Positions 1 through 9,670 of a DNA stretch of 18,036 nucleotides are shown here, in pieces. The notes beneath the pieces were generated by a model that saw nothing but the letters and a program-made list of their open reading frames with translations, was not told the DNA's origin and did not search any database. The number at the start of each line of letters is the position of its first letter. The first letter of the stretch is position 1. This DNA comes from Nitrosospira multiformis (GTDB taxonomy: Bacteria > Pseudomonadota > Gammaproteobacteria > Burkholderiales > UBA11063), in the NCBI GenBank assembly GCA_020726205.1, contig DYTA01000009.1, forward strand, positions 1 to 18,036. The letters run 5' to 3'. The position numbers were made by a program, and so were the translations under genes.

Positions 1-3
1 TTA

Positions 4-1344
4 TTACATAGCCAATAAGGTATAGTTCGACTTGTTGCGCATTAGAGCACGTAAAACAACCACACCATAAATTAATTCAAAAACAGCAATTAACGCGTAA
101 AAGATAATAAAGCTATCTAATACATTACTAATTCCAAATTTAGAAACATTGATTATACATATAATAAAGCCAAAAAATATTAAGCTTGAACCATATACAA
201 ACCAACTAATAACCTTACTAATGGTAGTCAAAATTAAATTAACAAAAACCGCTTCACTAAAAGACTTAAAAGCGGCTATCACAACTAAAATCAAAAGCTG
301 TGGTAAGTATTGCGTAATATGATAATGTTGAAGCAATGGACTACTTATAATGAATGTTATAATAAGTACAACACACATAATAGCACCTAAAATCTTTGCA
401 ATATGAAATAGATAACTTACTAAAGCTTTCTGCTGAGATAAAAGTTGCATAATTTTAAGGCGTGTAATTTGTTGAGTTATAAAACCTATTAAGTAAAAAA
501 CTCTTATTATACCAATTAAATAACCAATTACCGCGGGCTCTGCTTCAGAAGATCCAAAAATTTCAACTAAAATCATTAATACAACTAACCAATCATACTG
601 TAGTGAATAAAGTCCAAAATACCAAAGATGCTTTTTCCAGCTAGAATCTATATTGGTATTATCCAGATAGGGAATCGTACTCAAATAAGATATTATTTTA
701 ATTGAATAGCCAATAATACGAACAATTTCTGTTAGAGATAAGACTAAACACAGAGTAAAAACTAAGTCATATTCTCTACCAATAAATGTTTCAAAATACA
801 ATGAATTATGTACCAAAAAATATATCACAGTTACTCGTGTAATGTTAGTATAAATTGAATACTGCATCACAATAGATTGAAAACCCTCGCCTTGTAGAAA
901 AGCTCCCATAAAACGAGATGTCATAAAAAAGAAAATACAAAAAAAGCACAGTAAAATTGGATGATTAACATCATGAGGCAAAATATCAAATTTATTTAGT
1001 AAAAGTATGTAAACAAACAAATCAACAACTAAAGTTACGATACCAATTATGACAAACATAACTAAGAAAAATTTGATTAAGCTTAATAAATTAATTTTAA
1101 ATGATTTTGCATAAAGAGATCTAAACCGCTGAGTATAAATCATAATAAGGCGCTCTGATCCAAACCCAAATACATTGGATAAAAATAAAACACCTGACAT
1201 CGTTGCCCAAAAATCTCCAGATATATGCAAATTAACATTATTTGATGCAAGTACAATTCCAATAATTAAAGGAACTAATGCATATGATATACCATAAAAT
1301 GCAATCATCAAAATGCGTTTATATTTTATAGTTAAAGCATTCAT
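4..1344 (-). CDS. Polytopic membrane protein, oligosaccharide flippase/MATE-like
   Basis: The 446-residue protein is almost entirely hydrophobic, with roughly 11-13 predicted membrane spans separated by short basic loops. It has no signal peptide beyond the first span (about residues 12-33). The size, the span number and an early FGFGSERLIM-type loop after span 2 fit the polysaccharide-export branch of the MOP flippase superfamily (Wzx-like), but I see no residue signature that fixes the substrate. The stop codon is followed at once by a second in-frame TAA (positions 1-3). Only 12 nt separate it from ispH upstream, so it is probably the distal gene of the ribF-ileS-lspA-ispH transcript. No clear ribosome binding site precedes the ATG; Met13 is an alternative start. 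An inner-membrane lipid-linked glycan translocator is inferred, not shown. Confidence 0.6.
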   Translation of the reverse strand: MNALTIKYKRILMIAFYGISYALVPLIIGIVLASNNVNLHISGDFWATMSGVLFLSNVFGFGSERLIMIYTQRFRSLYAKSFKINLLSLIKFFLVMFVIIGIVTLVVDLFVYILLLNKFDILPHDVNHPILLCFFCIFFFMTSRFMGAFLQGEGFQSIVMQYSIYTNITRVTVIYFLVHNSLYFETFIGREYDLVFTLCLVLSLTEIVRIIGYSIKIISYLSTIPYLDNTNIDSSWKKHLWYFGLYSLQYDWLVVLMILVEIFGSSEAEPAVIGYLIGIIRVFYLIGFITQQITRLKIMQLLSQQKALVSYLFHIAKILGAIMCVVLIITFIISSPLLQHYHITQYLPQLLILVVIAAFKSFSEAVFVNLILTTISKVISWFVYGSSLIFFGFIICIINVSKFGISNVLDSFIIFYALIAVFELIYGVVVLRALMRNKSNYTLLAM

Positions 1345-1356
1345 TATTTAATAAAA

Positions 1357-2286
1357 TTATCTTAACTCACTAGGTAATGCAAAAGTCATATGCTCTTCAA
1401 CTACATTTAAATTTTCCATAGCATTAAAACCATATGATTGTAGTTTTTGAATTACGCCCTCTACTAATACTTCCGGAGCAGACGCACCAGCTGTTAAGCC
1501 AATAGTATCAACATCATTCAGCCACTCACCTTGTATTTCATGATCAAAATCAATTAGATAAGATCTAACATTAAGATTTTCAGCTAACTCTTTAAGACGA
1601 TTAGAATTAGAGCTATTTTTACTACCAATCACTATAATTGCATCACATACAGTCGCCATTTTTTTTACTGCATCTTGACGATTTTGAGTTGCATAACAAA
1701 TATCTTCATTTTTTGGTAAACGTAAATTAGGGTACTTAACTTTCAGCTTATCAATAATCGACTTTGTTTCATCTACTGATAATGTTGTTTGCGTTACAAC
1801 TGCAACCTTTTCCGCATTACTCGCAATTGGTAATGCATCTACATCTAATTCATTTTCAATTAATTGAATATGACCATTTACCTGCCCCATTGTACCCTCA
1901 ACCTCAGGATGCCCCTTGTGACCAATCATAATTATTTCATATTGATTACGATACAAATTTTTTAATTCAACATGAACTTTACTAACTAAAGGACAAGTTG
2001 CATCAAAAACCATAGTTAGATTTTTGGCTTCAGCTTCTTCTCTAACAGCTAAAGGAACACCATGTGCAGAATAAATTAAAATAGCCCCTTCTGGAACATC
2101 TTTAATCTCTTCAATAAAAATTGCACCGCGGTTTTTTAAACCATCAACTACATATTTATTATGTACAACCTCATGACGTACATAAACAGGAGAACCATAA
2201 AACTCAAGAGCTTTTTCAACTATAGTAATTGCACGATCAACACCAGCACAAAAACCACGAGGATTTGCTAAAATAATTTTTTTCAT
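1357..2286 (-). CDS. ispH: 4-hydroxy-3-methylbut-2-enyl diphosphate reductase (IspH/LytB)
   Basis: Catalyses the last MEP-pathway step: reductive dehydroxylation of HMBPP to isopentenyl and dimethylallyl diphosphate, using a [4Fe-4S] cluster in the cytosol. The three cluster cysteines are visible: Cys13 in NPRGFCAGV, Cys98 in DATCPLV and Cys197 in ICYATQNRQ. Also present are the substrate-binding histidines (His42, His75 and His126 in GHKGHPEVEG), Glu128, and the C-terminal GLTAGASAPE loop. The length of 309 residues is typical. The frame opens 12 codons upstream (to 2322), but that extension would run back into lspA. The start at 2286 (MKKIILANPRG) matches the family N-terminus, lies 4 nt after the lspA stop, and has an AAAGAAAG purine run about 9 nt upstream. 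It sits in the ribF-ileS-lspA-ispH order common in beta- and gammaproteobacteria. Confidence 0.97.
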   Translation of the reverse strand: MKKIILANPRGFCAGVDRAITIVEKALEFYGSPVYVRHEVVHNKYVVDGLKNRGAIFIEEIKDVPEGAILIYSAHGVPLAVREEAEAKNLTMVFDATCPLVSKVHVELKNLYRNQYEIIMIGHKGHPEVEGTMGQVNGHIQLIENELDVDALPIASNAEKVAVVTQTTLSVDETKSIIDKLKVKYPNLRLPKNEDICYATQNRQDAVKKMATVCDAIIVIGSKNSSNSNRLKELAENLNVRSYLIDFDHEIQGEWLNDVDTIGLTAGASAPEVLVEGVIQKLQSYGFNAMENLNVVEEHMTFALPSELR

Positions 2287-2290
2287 TAAG

Positions 2291-2782
2291 TTATGCTTTC
2301 TTTGTAAAAAACAAACTTTCAATAATCAATAATACTACACCAGCAGTTATACAACTATCTGCAAAATTAAATGCAGGCCAATGATTACTTCCAATATACC
2401 AATCAATAAAATCGGTAACCTTACCAGCAATTAAACGATCAATCAAATTACCAACAGCACCAGATAAAATGAGGCTAAATGCAAATCCTGCGATCAATTG
2501 ATAGCTCTTCCGCATTAAATAATAAATAATACTAATTGAAACAATTAATGCGATTATGCCAAACATAATTTTCTGCCAACCATTTTGGTTACCCAAAAAA
2601 CTAAAAGCAGCACCTTTGTTATAAACTAGAACCCAATTCCATGATGGTAAAAAAGGTTTCATTTGATACTCAGATAAATTACTACGCACAATGTATTTAG
2701 TAATTTGATCTATTACAACCAAAATCAAACTCAAAAACAATAATCCAAAGCGATTGGTATTAGTCAATCTTTTTAACGACAT
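2291..2782 (-). CDS. lspA: Lipoprotein signal peptidase (signal peptidase II)
   Basis: Inner-membrane aspartyl protease that removes the signal peptide of diacylglyceryl-modified prolipoproteins before the lipobox Cys. The 163 residues form four membrane spans. The two catalytic aspartates are Asp124 in KVTDFIDW and Asp142 in FNFADS, and the conserved VVIDQ-TK segment (Asp25) and NKGAAFSF segment are also present. Length and motif spacing are normal. A strong Shine-Dalgarno (GAGAGGA) lies a few bases before the ATG, and the gene begins 15 nt after the ileS stop, so it is co-transcribed with ileS. It is the classical target of globomycin. I see nothing unusual. Confidence 0.97.
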   Translation of the reverse strand: MSLKRLTNTNRFGLLFLSLILVVIDQITKYIVRSNLSEYQMKPFLPSWNWVLVYNKGAAFSFLGNQNGWQKIMFGIIALIVSISIIYYLMRKSYQLIAGFAFSLILSGAVGNLIDRLIAGKVTDFIDWYIGSNHWPAFNFADSCITAGVVLLIIESLFFTKKA

Positions 2783-2797
2783 TTTAATCCTCTCACA

Positions 2798-5599
2798 TTA
2801 AGCAAATTTACGCAATTCGCCATTGCCAACTATATTTTCAGCACAACGTACGCAAATTGTTGGATGATCTACATTATGACCAATATCACTTGAGTAATGC
2901 CAACAGCGCTCACACTTCACGCTAGAACTTGCTATAACTTCAACTTTATTTGTCTCACCATTTACTAAAGTTATTTTTGAGACCATATAGGCAAATTTTA
3001 AATCATCGCCAAGCGCTAATAAGATTGGATAAAGTTCATTATCGGCATAAATTACTAATTCAGCTTGTAATGATGCACCAATTAAACCAGAAGTACGTTT
3101 TTCTTCTAATTCTTTTAATACGACTTTACGGAAATCTTGAACATTCGCCCATTTCGCTAATAATTCAATATTATTAGCTGATTCAGGTAATTCATAATGC
3201 GTATGATATAAAGTAGAATCATCAGCATCATGAACTAATACTTCCCAAGCTTCATCAGCTGTAAAAGCTAAGATTGGTGACAACATACCTAATAAGGATT
3301 TAGTAATATGATACAACGCTGTTTGCGCAGAACGACGAGCGTGACCATTAGCTTTAGAGGTATACAAACGATCTTTTAATACATCTAGATAAAATCCACC
3401 CAACTCTTCTGAGCAGTAGCCAACTAATTCTTGTACCAGTAAATGAAATTGATAACTTGGGTAAAGTTCATTGACAATTTTACCTTGCAATTTAGACATA
3501 TAAGCTAAAGCATAACGATCAATCTCAACCATTTCATTAACTGCAACAGCATCATTAGCAATATCAAAATCATTTAAATTAGCTAATAAGAAACGTAATG
3601 TATTACGAATACGACGATACGATTCACTAACTCGTTTCAAAATTTCGTCAGAAATAGTCAACTCACCAGAGTAATCAGTTGATGCAACCCACAGACGTAA
3701 CATATCTGCACCATATTTATTCATTACTTCTTGCGGTGCAACTATATTACCAATTGATTTTGACATTTTACGACCATTACCATCAACTACAAATCCATGG
3801 GTCAATAATTGTTTGTATGGCGCATTTCCATTAATAGCACACCCAGTTAACATAGATGATTGAAACCACCCACGATGTTGATCAGAACCCTCTAGATATA
3901 AATCAACCGCTGGTTCATTTATTTTTAAATTAGTTTTTTGTAATTCAGAACGTTGGTTAACAACTGTTGCATGAGTTGTACCAGAATCAAACCACACATC
4001 CAATGTATCTTTTAATTTTACATAATCGGCTAAATTAAATTCAGGTAATTGGTCTGCGCTTAATTCAAACCATGCATCAATCCCTTCTTGCTCAATTTTT
4101 TTAGCAACTGTTTCCAAAATTTCATAGCTTTGTGGATGTAATTCACCTGTTTCTTTATGAACGAAGAAAGTCATTGGAACGCCCCATTGACGTTGTCGAG
4201 AAACACACCAATCTGGACGATTTTTAATCATTGACTCTAATCGAGCACGACCCCATGCTGGGAAGAAAGCAGTTTTATCAACAGCATTATTAGCTAATTC
4301 ACGTAATGTTTTACCGTTGTTTCCTTGTTTCTCCATACCAATAAACCATTGCCCTGTTGTGCGGAAAATAATTTTTGTTTTATGTCGCCAACAACATGGA
4401 TAACTATGCGTAATATCAGCTTTATTCATCAAGCGATTGCGCTCTTTTAAGACATCAACTACTTTAGCATTTGCATCAAAAACATTCATTCCAGCAAATA
4501 ACTCGGTTGTTGAAATATAGCATCCATCATTACCAACAGGATTGTGTAAATCAAGGTTATACCTCATACCAACAATGTAATCGTCCATACCATGAGCTGG
4601 TGCTGTATGAACTAAACCTGTACCTGCATCATCAGTTGCGTGCACACCCAAGATAAGTGGCACTTGACGATTATAAAATGGATGTTCAAATTGTAGTAGC
4701 TCTAATTGACTACCATTCACAGACGATAAAATCTCTGCCCTATCAGCTAAGTTATAACGTTGTAATGTATCTTCCACTAAATTTTTTGCAAAAATAAAAT
4801 ATCTATCTACTGTTTCAACTAAAGCATATTCAACCTCAGGTCCTGCGCATATTGCTTGATTAGCTGGTAATGTCCACGGTGTAGTAGTCCAAATTACCGC
4901 ATAAACTGATTTATCCGCAGATAACTCAACTCCAAATTTTGCTGCCACAGCTTGACTATCAACAGCTTTAAATGCAACATCAATTGCAGGAGATTGTTTA
5001 TCATAATATTCAACTTCAGCTTCAGCTAATGCAGATCCACAATCGATACACCAATAAACAGGCTTTACACCGCTAAACAAATAACCATTTTTGTAAATCT
5101 CACCTAATGAACGCACAATTCCTGCTTCAGTTTTAAAATCCATCGTCTTGTATGGATTATTCCAATCACCCAAAACACCTAAACGAATAAAATCAGCTTT
5201 TTGTTGTTCAATTTGACCATTGGCATACTCACGACATTTATTGCGAAAATCACGTGGCTCTAAATTTTTGCCAAATTGTTTTTCGATGTTTAATTCAATT
5301 GGTAATCCATGACAATCCCAACCAGGAACATAAGGAGCATCAAACCCAGCTAATGTTTTACTACGGATAATAATGTCTTTTAAAATTTTATTGGTTGCAT
5401 GCCCAATATGTAGTTGACCGTTTGCATACGGAGGTCCATCATGAAGGATAAATTTATCTCGCCCTTTGCTTATCTCACGAATTTTTTGATAACGATTTTG
5501 ACTAGTCCACTTTTCAAACATCTTTGGCTCACGTTTAGCTAAGTCACCACGCATTGGAAATGATGTATCAAGCAAATTTACAGTATTTTTATAGTCCAT
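2798..5599 (-). CDS. ileS: Isoleucyl-tRNA synthetase (class I)
   Basis: Charges tRNA-Ile with isoleucine in the cytosol and edits misactivated valine. The 933 residues match the usual bacterial size (about 930-940). The HIGH motif is at residues 64-67 (LHIGH after DGPPYANG) and the KMSKS loop at 611-615. The editing domain lies between them and includes a [11 protein letters not shown] segment and the [12 protein letters not shown] motif. The C-terminal zinc finger is intact, with Cys896, Cys899, Cys916 and Cys919 in CERC and CVRC pairs. This is the zinc-finger-bearing bacterial (IleRS1-like) type, normally mupirocin-sensitive. The start is 2 nt after the ribF stop, and its AAGGAA ribosome binding site overlaps the last ribF codons, suggesting translational coupling. 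No T-box leader is present. Confidence 0.98.
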   Translation of the reverse strand: MDYKNTVNLLDTSFPMRGDLAKREPKMFEKWTSQNRYQKIREISKGRDKFILHDGPPYANGQLHIGHATNKILKDIIIRSKTLAGFDAPYVPGWDCHGLPIELNIEKQFGKNLEPRDFRNKCREYANGQIEQQKADFIRLGVLGDWNNPYKTMDFKTEAGIVRSLGEIYKNGYLFSGVKPVYWCIDCGSALAEAEVEYYDKQSPAIDVAFKAVDSQAVAAKFGVELSADKSVYAVIWTTTPWTLPANQAICAGPEVEYALVETVDRYFIFAKNLVEDTLQRYNLADRAEILSSVNGSQLELLQFEHPFYNRQVPLILGVHATDDAGTGLVHTAPAHGMDDYIVGMRYNLDLHNPVGNDGCYISTTELFAGMNVFDANAKVVDVLKERNRLMNKADITHSYPCCWRHKTKIIFRTTGQWFIGMEKQGNNGKTLRELANNAVDKTAFFPAWGRARLESMIKNRPDWCVSRQRQWGVPMTFFVHKETGELHPQSYEILETVAKKIEQEGIDAWFELSADQLPEFNLADYVKLKDTLDVWFDSGTTHATVVNQRSELQKTNLKINEPAVDLYLEGSDQHRGWFQSSMLTGCAINGNAPYKQLLTHGFVVDGNGRKMSKSIGNIVAPQEVMNKYGADMLRLWVASTDYSGELTISDEILKRVSESYRRIRNTLRFLLANLNDFDIANDAVAVNEMVEIDRYALAYMSKLQGKIVNELYPSYQFHLLVQELVGYCSEELGGFYLDVLKDRLYTSKANGHARRSAQTALYHITKSLLGMLSPILAFTADEAWEVLVHDADDSTLYHTHYELPESANNIELLAKWANVQDFRKVVLKELEEKRTSGLIGASLQAELVIYADNELYPILLALGDDLKFAYMVSKITLVNGETNKVEVIASSSVKCERCWHYSSDIGHNVDHPTICVRCAENIVGNGELRKFA

Positions 5600-5601
5600 A
5601 T

Positions 5602-6537
5602 TTATTCCTTAATTTGTGCAAAAAAATTTCTTGCATCTTGCATATCTTTATGTATTTGTGTAAATAGTTCATCCAAATTAGTAAATTTCAATTCTGGACG
5701 CAAATAATCTAAAATTTCAACGGTCGCAATTTTACCATACAAGTTTAAATCAACATCTAGTAAATGGGCTTCAACTTTATAGACTTTTCCATCGCTTACC
5801 GTTGGGTTTTTTCCTATACTAATTACTCCATTATAGCGACAACCATCGATATAAACAAATCCAGAATATATCCCCCATAATACAGGGCGAATTCGTTGTA
5901 AATTCAAGTTTATTGTAGGCACCCCATATTTACGCCCTAACTGATTACCATAAACAATCCGTGAACTATAACGAATATTATGTCCAAGATAATTTCTAAT
6001 TAATCCAATATCTTGCTTTGTAGCTAACTCTCTAATTAATGAGCTTGAAATCCGAACATGGTTATACTTTATTTCAGCAAATTCACAAGCGTCAATTCCA
6101 TACTTCCTTAAATCGTCTACCCCACCTGAGGCTTTATTACCAAATCGAAAATCATGACCAACAATCATATCACTAATATGCAATTTATCAAGCAAAATAT
6201 TCTGTATAAACGCATCAGGTGATAAATTGGCAATATCTTTATTGAAGTGCAAAATTACAACCTCATCAATCAAACCACTTGTTTTAATAAGATCGATTTT
6301 ATCACGTAGTAAGCCGATTCTTGGCGATCGTAAATTTTGTTTAATATCAGCAAAATACTCATGTGGCAATACATCAAATGTTATTAGCATACGCCAAGCA
6401 TGACAAGATTTTGCTTTTTGATTTAATTGCATTAGTAATTCAACATGCCCCAAATGTACGCCATCAAAATTACCAATTGTCGCAATTATTTTCTGACCTA
6501 AACTAGGTCGATTTGATGATATATTAATCCGATACAT
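5602..6537 (-). CDS. ribF: Bifunctional riboflavin kinase / FAD synthetase
   Basis: Phosphorylates riboflavin to FMN and adenylates FMN to FAD. The N-terminal nucleotidyltransferase domain shows [11 protein letters not shown] (HLGH at residues 28-31 of the 311-residue form) and ISSSLIR at 163-169. The C-terminal flavokinase domain shows [10 protein letters not shown] at 201-210 and the catalytic-Glu segment KVEAHLLD at about 254-261. I place the start at the ATG at 6537 (MYRINIS) rather than the in-frame TTG at 6546. The ATG has a GGA about 7 nt upstream and fits the family's N-terminus, whereas the TTG lies inside the U-tract of the preceding terminator. It is the first gene of the ribF-ileS-lspA-ispH group. 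Its promoter is not obvious, because the upstream gene's terminator abuts it. Confidence 0.95.
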   Translation of the reverse strand: MYRINISSNRPSLGQKIIATIGNFDGVHLGHVELLMQLNQKAKSCHAWRMLITFDVLPHEYFADIKQNLRSPRIGLLRDKIDLIKTSGLIDEVVILHFNKDIANLSPDAFIQNILLDKLHISDMIVGHDFRFGNKASGGVDDLRKYGIDACEFAEIKYNHVRISSSLIRELATKQDIGLIRNYLGHNIRYSSRIVYGNQLGRKYGVPTINLNLQRIRPVLWGIYSGFVYIDGCRYNGVISIGKNPTVSDGKVYKVEAHLLDVDLNLYGKIATVEILDYLRPELKFTNLDELFTQIHKDMQDARNFFAQIKE

Positions 6538-6544
6538 AATATCC

Positions 6545-6575
6545 AAAATAAAAAACCCACACTCAAAGGTGTGGG
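6545..6575 (-). terminator. Rho-independent terminator of the OmpA/RmpM-like gene
   Basis: On the minus strand a perfect 7-bp stem (CCCACAC/GTGTGGG, positions 6556-6575, 6-nt loop that may close further) is followed directly by TTTTTTATTTT (6555 down to 6545). It lies 25 nt past the stop of the OmpA-family gene and just upstream of ribF. It is a textbook intrinsic terminator in this orientation. On the plus strand the hairpin is followed by GATATAAAC, so it is not bidirectional. Confidence 0.9.
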
Positions 6576-6600
6576 ATATAAACTTAATGATATAATTGTA

Positions 6601-7338
6601 TTACTCAGTAACTTCTTTAGATTGTGCAATAGTAATTTCTATGCGACGATCTGGAGCTGTACAACCAACTAATTCACTATGTGTTTTTTCAAATTTAGCT
6701 AATTCAGCATTCATACGCTTTTTAGCCGCTACAGATGCAGTTTTCTCTTCAGCTGTTACACGATCAATTTTATTCATATCGTCTTTGCCAAATTTTTGTA
6801 TACACGCCTCTGAAACTTGAGCATTACTAGATCCCATTCCTACAGCCGTAATTGTATCACCATCAACACCTTGGCTCATAAAGAAATCTTTAACTGCATT
6901 CGCACGATCATTCGATAAGCATAGATTATAATCATCACCACCAATGGTATCAGTATAACCTTTAACATCAATTTCATCAATAGCACCAGACTCTTTTGCT
7001 TTAGCTAACAAAGCAGTTAACTCCTGTTGACCAGCTACAGTCAAAACTGGCGAATTAAAACCAAACAATTGAGAACTAGACTCACTAAAAGAAACTTTTT
7101 TAACTATAGATTTAGGCTGCTGTTTGGCAACTGCGCCACCGCATTGTGCTTGTTGGTAGCTAGATTGATAATTTGCATCTTTCACACACTCACCGTATTG
7201 TGTTTTAACAATACTATTTGAACCTGATGAGTTTGGTGAACCAACATACCCAGGGAACGCTCCGCCATCTTCGGCTGAAGCCGCTCCAATAGTTAAACCC
7301 AAGCATAACGCCATAACCAAAGAATTAATTTTTGACAT
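6601..7338 (-). CDS. RmpM-like OmpA-family outer-membrane/peptidoglycan-binding protein
   Basis: Exported protein of 245 residues. The signal peptide is residues 1-22, with a cleavage site at ASA|ED. A short linker (SNSIVKTQYGECVKD, then AQCGG) precedes a C-terminal OmpA peptidoglycan-binding domain from about residue 82. Asp130 in GYTD, the NLCLSNDRA helix start at 138-146 and PDRR at 229-232 correspond to the diaminopimelate-binding Asp/Arg elements. A long loop between Cys179 and Cys226 precedes the DRR motif, as in neisserial RmpM, where the equivalent cysteines form a disulfide. There is no N-terminal beta-barrel, so it is an RmpM-type periplasmic tether rather than a full OmpA. A strong promoter and a terminator bracket it as a single-gene unit, and a GGGGA ribosome binding site lies 10 nt before the ATG. 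Tethering of porins to the cell wall is inferred from the family. Confidence 0.88.
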   Translation of the reverse strand: MSKINSLVMALCLGLTIGAASAEDGGAFPGYVGSPNSSGSNSIVKTQYGECVKDANYQSSYQQAQCGGAVAKQQPKSIVKKVSFSESSSQLFGFNSPVLTVAGQQELTALLAKAKESGAIDEIDVKGYTDTIGGDDYNLCLSNDRANAVKDFFMSQGVDGDTITAVGMGSSNAQVSEACIQKFGKDDMNKIDRVTAEEKTASVAAKKRMNAELAKFEKTHSELVGCTAPDRRIEITIAQSKEVTE

Positions 7339-7378
7339 AATAGATAAATCCCCATTAAATGTGTAATAAACTCACATT

Positions 7379-7408
7379 ATTATAACGAACTAATGTAGTT
7401 TGTTGCAA
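7379..7408 (-). promoter_or_regulatory. Sigma70-type promoter of the RmpM-like gene
   Basis: On the minus strand a -35 TTGCAA (7403-7408) and a perfect -10 TATAAT (7379-7384) are separated by 18 nt. Transcription would start near 7372, giving a leader of about 34 nt with GGGGA as ribosome binding site. The promoter lies immediately downstream of the carboxylesterase stop codon. This is predicted from sequence only. Confidence 0.7.
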
Positions 7409-7410
7409 TA

Positions 7411-8085
7411 TTATTTAGATAAAACTTTAGATATCCATATAGCAATATCTTGAATTTGAGGGTAACAAACACTATGAGCCATTGGGTACTCATGCCAGGT
7501 AAAATCAAGCTTAACCTCTTGTAAATATTGAGTTGCAAGCTTAGCATACGCAATGCTAACAATCTGATCTAGATTTCCATGACACACCATAATTGGCAAA
7601 TTTTTTTTATGTCGCATTTCATCTACATTCAAGATAGTTGTATCGGGTAAGTAACTAGATAAAATTAATAACCCTGCTAAATTAAAACTAGATGTAAGAG
7701 CGGTATAATAACTAATTACTCCACCCTGCGAAAAACCAGCCAAAATTATTTTATCTTCAGAAAATCCTTCATGGATAAGAGACTCAATTAAATCCTTAAT
7801 ACGATTTACATTATTTAAGACACCCTCAACATCAACTTCACGATGTAAATCACCAAAATCAACAATATCATACCATGCTCTCATTTTTAATCCATTATTG
7901 ATTGTAACAGGAATAACATCTGCATTTGGGAATACAAATTTCACAGATTGTTTTAAATTTAACTCATTTACAACTGGTATAAAATCATTAAAATCAGCAC
8001 CCATTCCATGTAACCAAATAATTGCAGCTTCTGCTTTTTGTTGAGATTTATTATAGACAATTTTTGTTTCTAATTTACTATTCAT
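7411..8085 (-). CDS. Alpha/beta-hydrolase, phospholipase/carboxylesterase family
   Basis: A 224-residue serine esterase of the Abhydrolase_2 (carboxylesterase/acyl-protein thioesterase-like) family, expected to hydrolyse short acyl esters in the cytosol. The catalytic triad is readable: Ser119 in the nucleophile elbow GFSQGG, Asp173 in CHGNLDQIV, and His204 in PMAHSV. The oxyanion region is WLHGMGAD near residues 24-31. There is no signal peptide. The ATG overlaps the end of the upstream yggU frame by 8 nt and has an AAGGAAT ribosome binding site inside yggU, so the two are translationally coupled. It is the last gene of the uvrD-hemL-yggU-esterase unit. The natural substrate cannot be told from the sequence. 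Confidence 0.88.
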   Translation of the reverse strand: MNSKLETKIVYNKSQQKAEAAIIWLHGMGADFNDFIPVVNELNLKQSVKFVFPNADVIPVTINNGLKMRAWYDIVDFGDLHREVDVEGVLNNVNRIKDLIESLIHEGFSEDKIILAGFSQGGVISYYTALTSSFNLAGLLILSSYLPDTTILNVDEMRHKKNLPIMVCHGNLDQIVSIAYAKLATQYLQEVKLDFTWHEYPMAHSVCYPQIQDIAIWISKVLSK

Positions 8086-8374
8086 TAATCATTCCTTGAA
8101 TTTGTTGTTGTATTAATTCAATATTACCCAAAATTTTAATTCTTTTATTCCGTGATTTATCACCTGACAATAATTTAACATTTGATTTAGTCGTAGCGCA
8201 AACTCTAGAAAAAAATTCAACCACCTCATAGTTAGCTTTACCATCAACAGGTGGTGCATTAATTTTAACTTTTAATCGATCACCATGCATTCCAACTATA
8301 TGGCTAACCTTTGCACCAGGTTGTACATAAATATCAATAATTAATTCATTATCACATACACTAATAAACATCAT
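8078..8374 (-). CDS. yggU: DUF167/YggU-family (UPF0235) protein
   Basis: A small 98-residue protein of the widely conserved YggU/UPF0235 family, whose function is not established. The diagnostic features are VQPGAK near residues 17-22, then the RLKVKINAPPVDGKAN motif around residues 32-47, and a basic LLSGDKSRNKRIKI stretch. Its ATG shares one base with the hemL stop (TAATG), and its 3' end overlaps the esterase start, which is strong evidence of translational coupling in one transcript. Met1 and Met2 are both possible starts. In many gammaproteobacteria the gene accompanies yggS/yggT; here it sits with hemL instead. Confidence 0.9.
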   Translation of the reverse strand: MMFISVCDNELIIDIYVQPGAKVSHIVGMHGDRLKVKINAPPVDGKANYEVVEFFSRVCATTKSNVKLLSGDKSRNKRIKILGNIELIQQQIQGMINE

Positions 8375-9657
8375 TAACCACGTGAAAGTTTAGCAAATGC
8401 CTTATTGGCAGCAGTAAGAGTTTTTTCAATAGCAACCAAATCATGTTTAGCACAAATAAATCCAGCTTCAAACATGCTAGGAGCTAAAAACACTCCTCCT
8501 TCTAACATTAAGTGAAAAAACTGTTTAAATAATTCTACATTTGCTAATTTTACTTCGTCGAAACTTTGTGGAACATTTGCACAGAAATAAATACCAAACA
8601 TACCACCTACATAATCCGCACAAAATTCAAATCCATGATTTTTGGCAATACTAGTTAGACCTGTGGTCAATAATTCTGCAGTATTTGACAAATTATTGTA
8701 AAAGTTAGGCTGTTGAATTAACTCTAAATTAGCAAGTCCAGCAGTTACCGCAATTGGGTTTCCTGATAATGTTCCTGCTTGATAGACACCACCTAGAGGT
8801 GCCAAACAATCCATTATTTCACGTTTACCACCAAAACCAGCCAGAGGCATGCCTCCTCCAATTACTTTTCCTAAAGTAGTTACATCAGGCACAATACCAA
8901 GTAATTTTTGAGCACATCCTAAATCAACGCGAAAGCCAGTCATCACCTCATCAAAAATTAAAACAGTACCAAATTTAGTACATAATTCCCGTATAGTCTG
9001 CATAAATAGAGTGCTTGGTCGTACTAAATTCATATTTCCCGCAAATGGTTCAATTATGACACAAGCAATTTGCTCTGAATATATCTCAAAAGCATGCTTT
9101 AACTCAGCCACATCATTGTACTCTAGAACTAATGTATGTTTCACAGCTTCATCAGGAATTCCGTCACTACTTGGATTACCCAATGTCTGCAAACCTGAAC
9201 CTGCTTTAATCAATAAAGAATCGCTATGTCCATGATAACAACCGTTAAATTTAATAATATATTTTTTATTTGTATATCCGCGAGCTAAACGAATTGCAGA
9301 CATAACAGCTTCAGTGCCTGAGCTAACTAAACGAAATTTTTCAATACTAGGTAAGAGTTCAGTAATTTTACGAGCAAACTCTACTTCAAGTTCAGTAGGT
9401 GTTCCAAAAGAAAAACCACGACCTAGAGCAACACTAACTTTAGCAACAACATCAGGGTGAGCATGACCAACAATATTAGCTCCCCAAGAACAAACATAAT
9501 CAATATATTGATTATCATCACTATCCCATAAAAAACAATCGGCTGCTCTGGTAGTAAAAAATGGTGCACCACCTACAGAATTAAAAGATCGTACGGGAGA
9601 ATTAACACCGCCAGGTATATATTGTTTAGCAAAGTTAAAAATTTGTTGATTATTCAT
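8374..9657 (-). CDS. hemL: Glutamate-1-semialdehyde 2,1-aminomutase
   Basis: PLP enzyme that converts glutamate-1-semialdehyde to 5-aminolevulinate in the C5 route of tetrapyrrole/heme synthesis. The start at 9657 gives 427 residues (E. coli has 426) and the canonical N-terminus with [11 protein letters not shown]. The PLP Schiff-base lysine is Lys264 in [11 protein letters not shown], the cofactor Asp236 lies in [10 protein letters not shown], and [10 protein letters not shown] at about 112-121 binds the phosphate. An upstream in-frame ATG at 9696 would overlap uvrD. The chosen start has an AAGGA box about 10 nt upstream and begins 13 nt after the uvrD stop. It is co-transcribed with uvrD and overlaps yggU by one base. 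No heme-responsive element is visible. Confidence 0.97.
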   Translation of the reverse strand: MNNQQIFNFAKQYIPGGVNSPVRSFNSVGGAPFFTTRAADCFLWDSDDNQYIDYVCSWGANIVGHAHPDVVAKVSVALGRGFSFGTPTELEVEFARKITELLPSIEKFRLVSSGTEAVMSAIRLARGYTNKKYIIKFNGCYHGHSDSLLIKAGSGLQTLGNPSSDGIPDEAVKHTLVLEYNDVAELKHAFEIYSEQIACVIIEPFAGNMNLVRPSTLFMQTIRELCTKFGTVLIFDEVMTGFRVDLGCAQKLLGIVPDVTTLGKVIGGGMPLAGFGGKREIMDCLAPLGGVYQAGTLSGNPIAVTAGLANLELIQQPNFYNNLSNTAELLTTGLTSIAKNHGFEFCADYVGGMFGIYFCANVPQSFDEVKLANVELFKQFFHLMLEGGVFLAPSMFEAGFICAKHDLVAIEKTLTAANKAFAKLSRG

Positions 9658-9670
9658 TATAATGATATCC

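Noticed and set aside
2287..2322. Twelve-codon N-terminal extension of ispH
   Set aside because: It would overlap lspA by 32 nt and does not resemble the family; the ATG at 2286 starts exactly at the conserved N-terminus.
2950..3177. Plus-strand open frames inside ileS (also at 4471-4656)
   Set aside because: They are antisense to conserved ileS coding sequence, have low-complexity translations and no initiation signals.
7027..7221. Open frames antisense to the RmpM-like gene (also at 6596-6820)
   Set aside because: No ribosome binding site, no recognisable protein features, and they lie wholly inside a well-supported gene; treated as shadows.
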